Assembly: GCA_031254155.1 (NCBI GenBank)
Contig: JAIRVA010000262.1
Span: 1-7,125, forward strand
Length of the DNA: 7,125 nucleotides
Source: Propionibacteriaceae bacterium
GTDB lineage: Bacteria; Actinomycetota; Actinomycetes; Propionibacteriales; Propionibacteriaceae
Direction: 5' to 3'
Shown: piece after piece, positions 6,333 through 7,125 of the stretch
How the letters are laid out: each line of letters opens with the position of its first letter
How positions within the stretch are numbered: the first letter of the stretch is position 1
Position numbers and translations under genes: made by a program
The notes under the pieces: generated by a model
What the model was told of the DNA's origin: nothing
The model's input: the letters and a program-made list of their open reading frames with translations, nothing else
Databases searched by the model: none

Positions 6333-6380
6333 TCATGTCCAGGCAGGGGATCTGGTCGTGGTGTGGTGATGTGGCGAGGC

Positions 6381-6464
6381 GCTGTACGCGGGGAATGTCG
6401 ACGTATCTCCCCCTCGCTTCGCTCGCCCGCCTGGCGCCCGGCTGGCGACACCGCGTAAATCAGC
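6381..6464. repeat. Long imperfect inverted repeat in the intergenic region
   Basis: Successive complementary blocks are GCTG (6381-6384) with CAGC (6461-6464), TACGCGG (6385-6391) with CCGCGTA (6451-6457), and TGTCG (6396-6400) with CGACA (6446-6450). They are separated by small bulges and enclose a C-rich interior with CTCGCTTCGCTCG-like sequence. The arrangement could be an RNA structure, a second termination region or a dispersed palindromic element. I cannot tell which from one copy. Confidence 0.45.
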
Positions 6465-6485
6465 ACTTTCCTCAAGCAAACCTTC

Positions 6486-6503
6486 ACACCCGGGAGCGGG
6501 TGT
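6486..6503 (+). terminator. Small hairpin upstream of the gene 2 promoter
   Basis: ACACCCG (6486-6492) pairs perfectly with CGGGTGT (6497-6503) around GGAG, followed by a T-rich but interrupted sequence (TCTGTCGTTTC). It could be a backup terminator protecting gene 2 from read-through, or an operator, since it lies 35 bp upstream of the -35 hexamer. Confidence 0.35.
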
Positions 6504-6537
6504 TCTGTCGTTTCTGGAGTACGGGTAAATGATACTC

Positions 6538-6566
6538 TTGTGAAAGCTCGGCGGAAGCACTACTAT
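6538..6566 (+). promoter_or_regulatory. Sigma70-like promoter of gene 2
   Basis: TTGTGA (6538-6543) and TACTAT (6561-6566) are separated by exactly 17 bp, as in the gene 1 promoter. GGAAGCAC directly before the -10 matches GGAAACAC of gene 1, and TATCTC follows in both. Its presence shows gene 2 has its own promoter and is probably not co-transcribed with gene 1, in line with the terminator hairpin between them. Confidence 0.65.
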
Positions 6567-6595
6567 ATCTCCTAGTTACCGTACAGGTAGCAGAT

Positions 6596-6615
6596 GACGT
6601 GTATGGCGGCGCGTC
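6596..6615 (+). promoter_or_regulatory. 5'UTR stem-loop of gene 2
   Basis: GACGTG (6596-6601) pairs with CGCGTC (6610-6615), with one G-U pair, around the loop TATGGCGG. The loop sequence and distance to the start codon correspond to the 344-357 hairpin of gene 1, although the stem sequences differ. Confidence 0.4.
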
Positions 6616-6632
6616 GTTTCTGTCTGGCATGT

Positions 6633-6638
6633 AAGGGG
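6633..6638 (+). promoter_or_regulatory. Shine-Dalgarno of gene 2
   Basis: AAGGGG lies 6 nt before ATG 6645 and pairs with the anti-SD like AAGGAG with one wobble. It selects ATG 6645 over the in-frame ATG at 6603, which sits within the predicted UTR hairpin loop. Confidence 0.7.
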
Positions 6639-6644
6639 ATTGTC

Positions 6645-7125
6645 ATGAAAAAGTCTGTGTTTTCGCGCATAGTGGTGGGACTAACGGGAGTTGCAACGGC
6701 AGCGTCGGTCGTGGGTTTGGCCGCTGTCTCGTCTGGAGGTGTCATCCCGCCCGCTCAGGCCGTGCAGGCACCGGCGACGGCGGTCGTCCCACCGGCGGTC
6801 ACCTACACGGTCGTGGGCGATTCGCTCGCCGCCGACGATGATTTCTATGCCTCCACGCCACCGGACCTCACGAAGGCAACGAACGACAGTGAGGTACGGA
6901 AGGTCATCGACAGCAACCAACCCTTCTCGACGGGTTTCGTCAACGTCTCGGTCTTGGCTGGTGACTCCGTGGACTGGTACGGCGTCTACGCGCTGGCCCA
7001 GAAGCAGCCAAACCAGGCGACGGCAGGCACCGGTGATGGTACGGCGGTGTACACCCCGGGCGCGGCCGGCATGTATGCCCCGAGGAAGGACTATTTCGGT
7101 GTGGTGGCGTCGGAGGGAGACGTGC
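6645..7125 (+). CDS. Paralogous exported surface protein (5' part, runs off the window)
   Basis: The frame is open from ATG 6645 to the window end (160 codons plus one base), with no stop. Residues 1-39 (start MKKSVFSRIVVGLTG, end PPAQA) form a signal peptide with 28 of 39 aligned positions identical to gene 1. The mature start diverges, then head motifs recur: VLAGDSVDWYG (103-113) matches VLVGDSLVWYG of gene 1, and GAAGMYAP (139-146) matches GAAGMWSP. The head before the GDS motif is slightly shorter in mature length than in gene 1 and is richer in Asp. Gly31-Gly32 are encoded GGA GGT, so the poly-G run of gene 1 is absent. It is expected to be a second repeat-bearing surface protein, but no A or B module is visible yet. 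Confidence 0.88.
   Translation, partial: MKKSVFSRIVVGLTGVATAASVVGLAAVSSGGVIPPAQAVQAPATAVVPPAVTYTVVGDSLAADDDFYASTPPDLTKATNDSEVRKVIDSNQPFSTGFVNVSVLAGDSVDWYGVYALAQKQPNQATAGTGDGTAVYTPGAAGMYAPRKDYFGVVASEGDV

Noticed and set aside
2962..6336. Long antisense open frame of 1124 codons on the minus strand
   Set aside because: It lies entirely opposite gene 1, is dominated by Arg/Gly/His/Val and repeats with the period of the sense modules. It begins inside the terminator hairpin region and has no credible leader. It is a high-GC shadow of the sense codon bias.
6233..6532. 99-codon + strand frame over the end of gene 1 and the intergenic region
   Set aside because: It overlaps the gene 1 membrane-anchor codons, runs through the terminator hairpin and structured repeat, has no SD and shows no protein-like features.
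6603..6644. In-frame ATG at 6603 as start of gene 2
   Set aside because: It falls in the predicted UTR hairpin loop without an SD and adds a Cys/Arg-rich segment not matched in gene 1. ATG 6645 has AAGGGG at good spacing.
6681..6920. 79-codon minus-strand frame inside gene 2
   Set aside because: It is fully antisense to the well-supported gene 2 signal peptide and head, with the Arg/Asp-rich composition typical of a shadow frame.

Overview
The window looks like a high-GC (roughly 60-65% by eye) Actinomycetota chromosome segment. Evidence is the GC-rich third codon positions, the Ala/Thr/Val/Asp-rich exported protein, the Arg-rich membrane tail and the SdrD-B/DUF11-like repeats common in actinobacterial surface proteins. 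No gene fixes the genus. The sequence holds one complete giant surface-protein gene and the start of a paralogous second one, both on the + strand. It looks like a tandem locus of exported, multi-domain stalk/adhesin-type proteins.

Layout: 1-390 is non-coding. It has a long imperfect inverted repeat (2-71), a G-free C-rich tract (77-111), a good sigma70-like promoter (274-302), a small 5'UTR hairpin and a G-rich Shine-Dalgarno. Next is gene 1 (391-6267, 1958 aa): signal peptide, a Trp-rich N-terminal 'head' (about residues 41-251), then six Cys-containing DUF11-like modules (A) and four SdrD-B-like Ca-binding-type modules (B) in the order A1-A2-B1-A3-B2-A4-B3-A5-B4-A6, then a Gly-rich linker, one membrane segment and an RRRRR tail with no LPXTG. 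Positions 6268-6644 are non-coding: a strong 17-bp hairpin (6294-6332), a longer structured inverted repeat (6381-6464), a small hairpin (6486-6503), and the promoter, UTR hairpin and SD of gene 2. Gene 2 (6645 to beyond 7125) shares the signal peptide and head motifs with gene 1.

The most notable signal is a run of exactly ten G (481-490) in the signal-peptide codons of gene 1. Losing or gaining one G puts a stop codon at 527-529 or 603-605, so this is a strong candidate for an ON/OFF phase-variation switch of a nearly 2,000-residue surface protein. Gene 2 has the same peptide sequence there but no G-run. The two genes also share promoter spacing, a -10-proximal block, a UTR hairpin carrying GGCGG and the signal peptide, while the mature proteins diverge. 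This suggests a conserved leader cassette driving different surface proteins.
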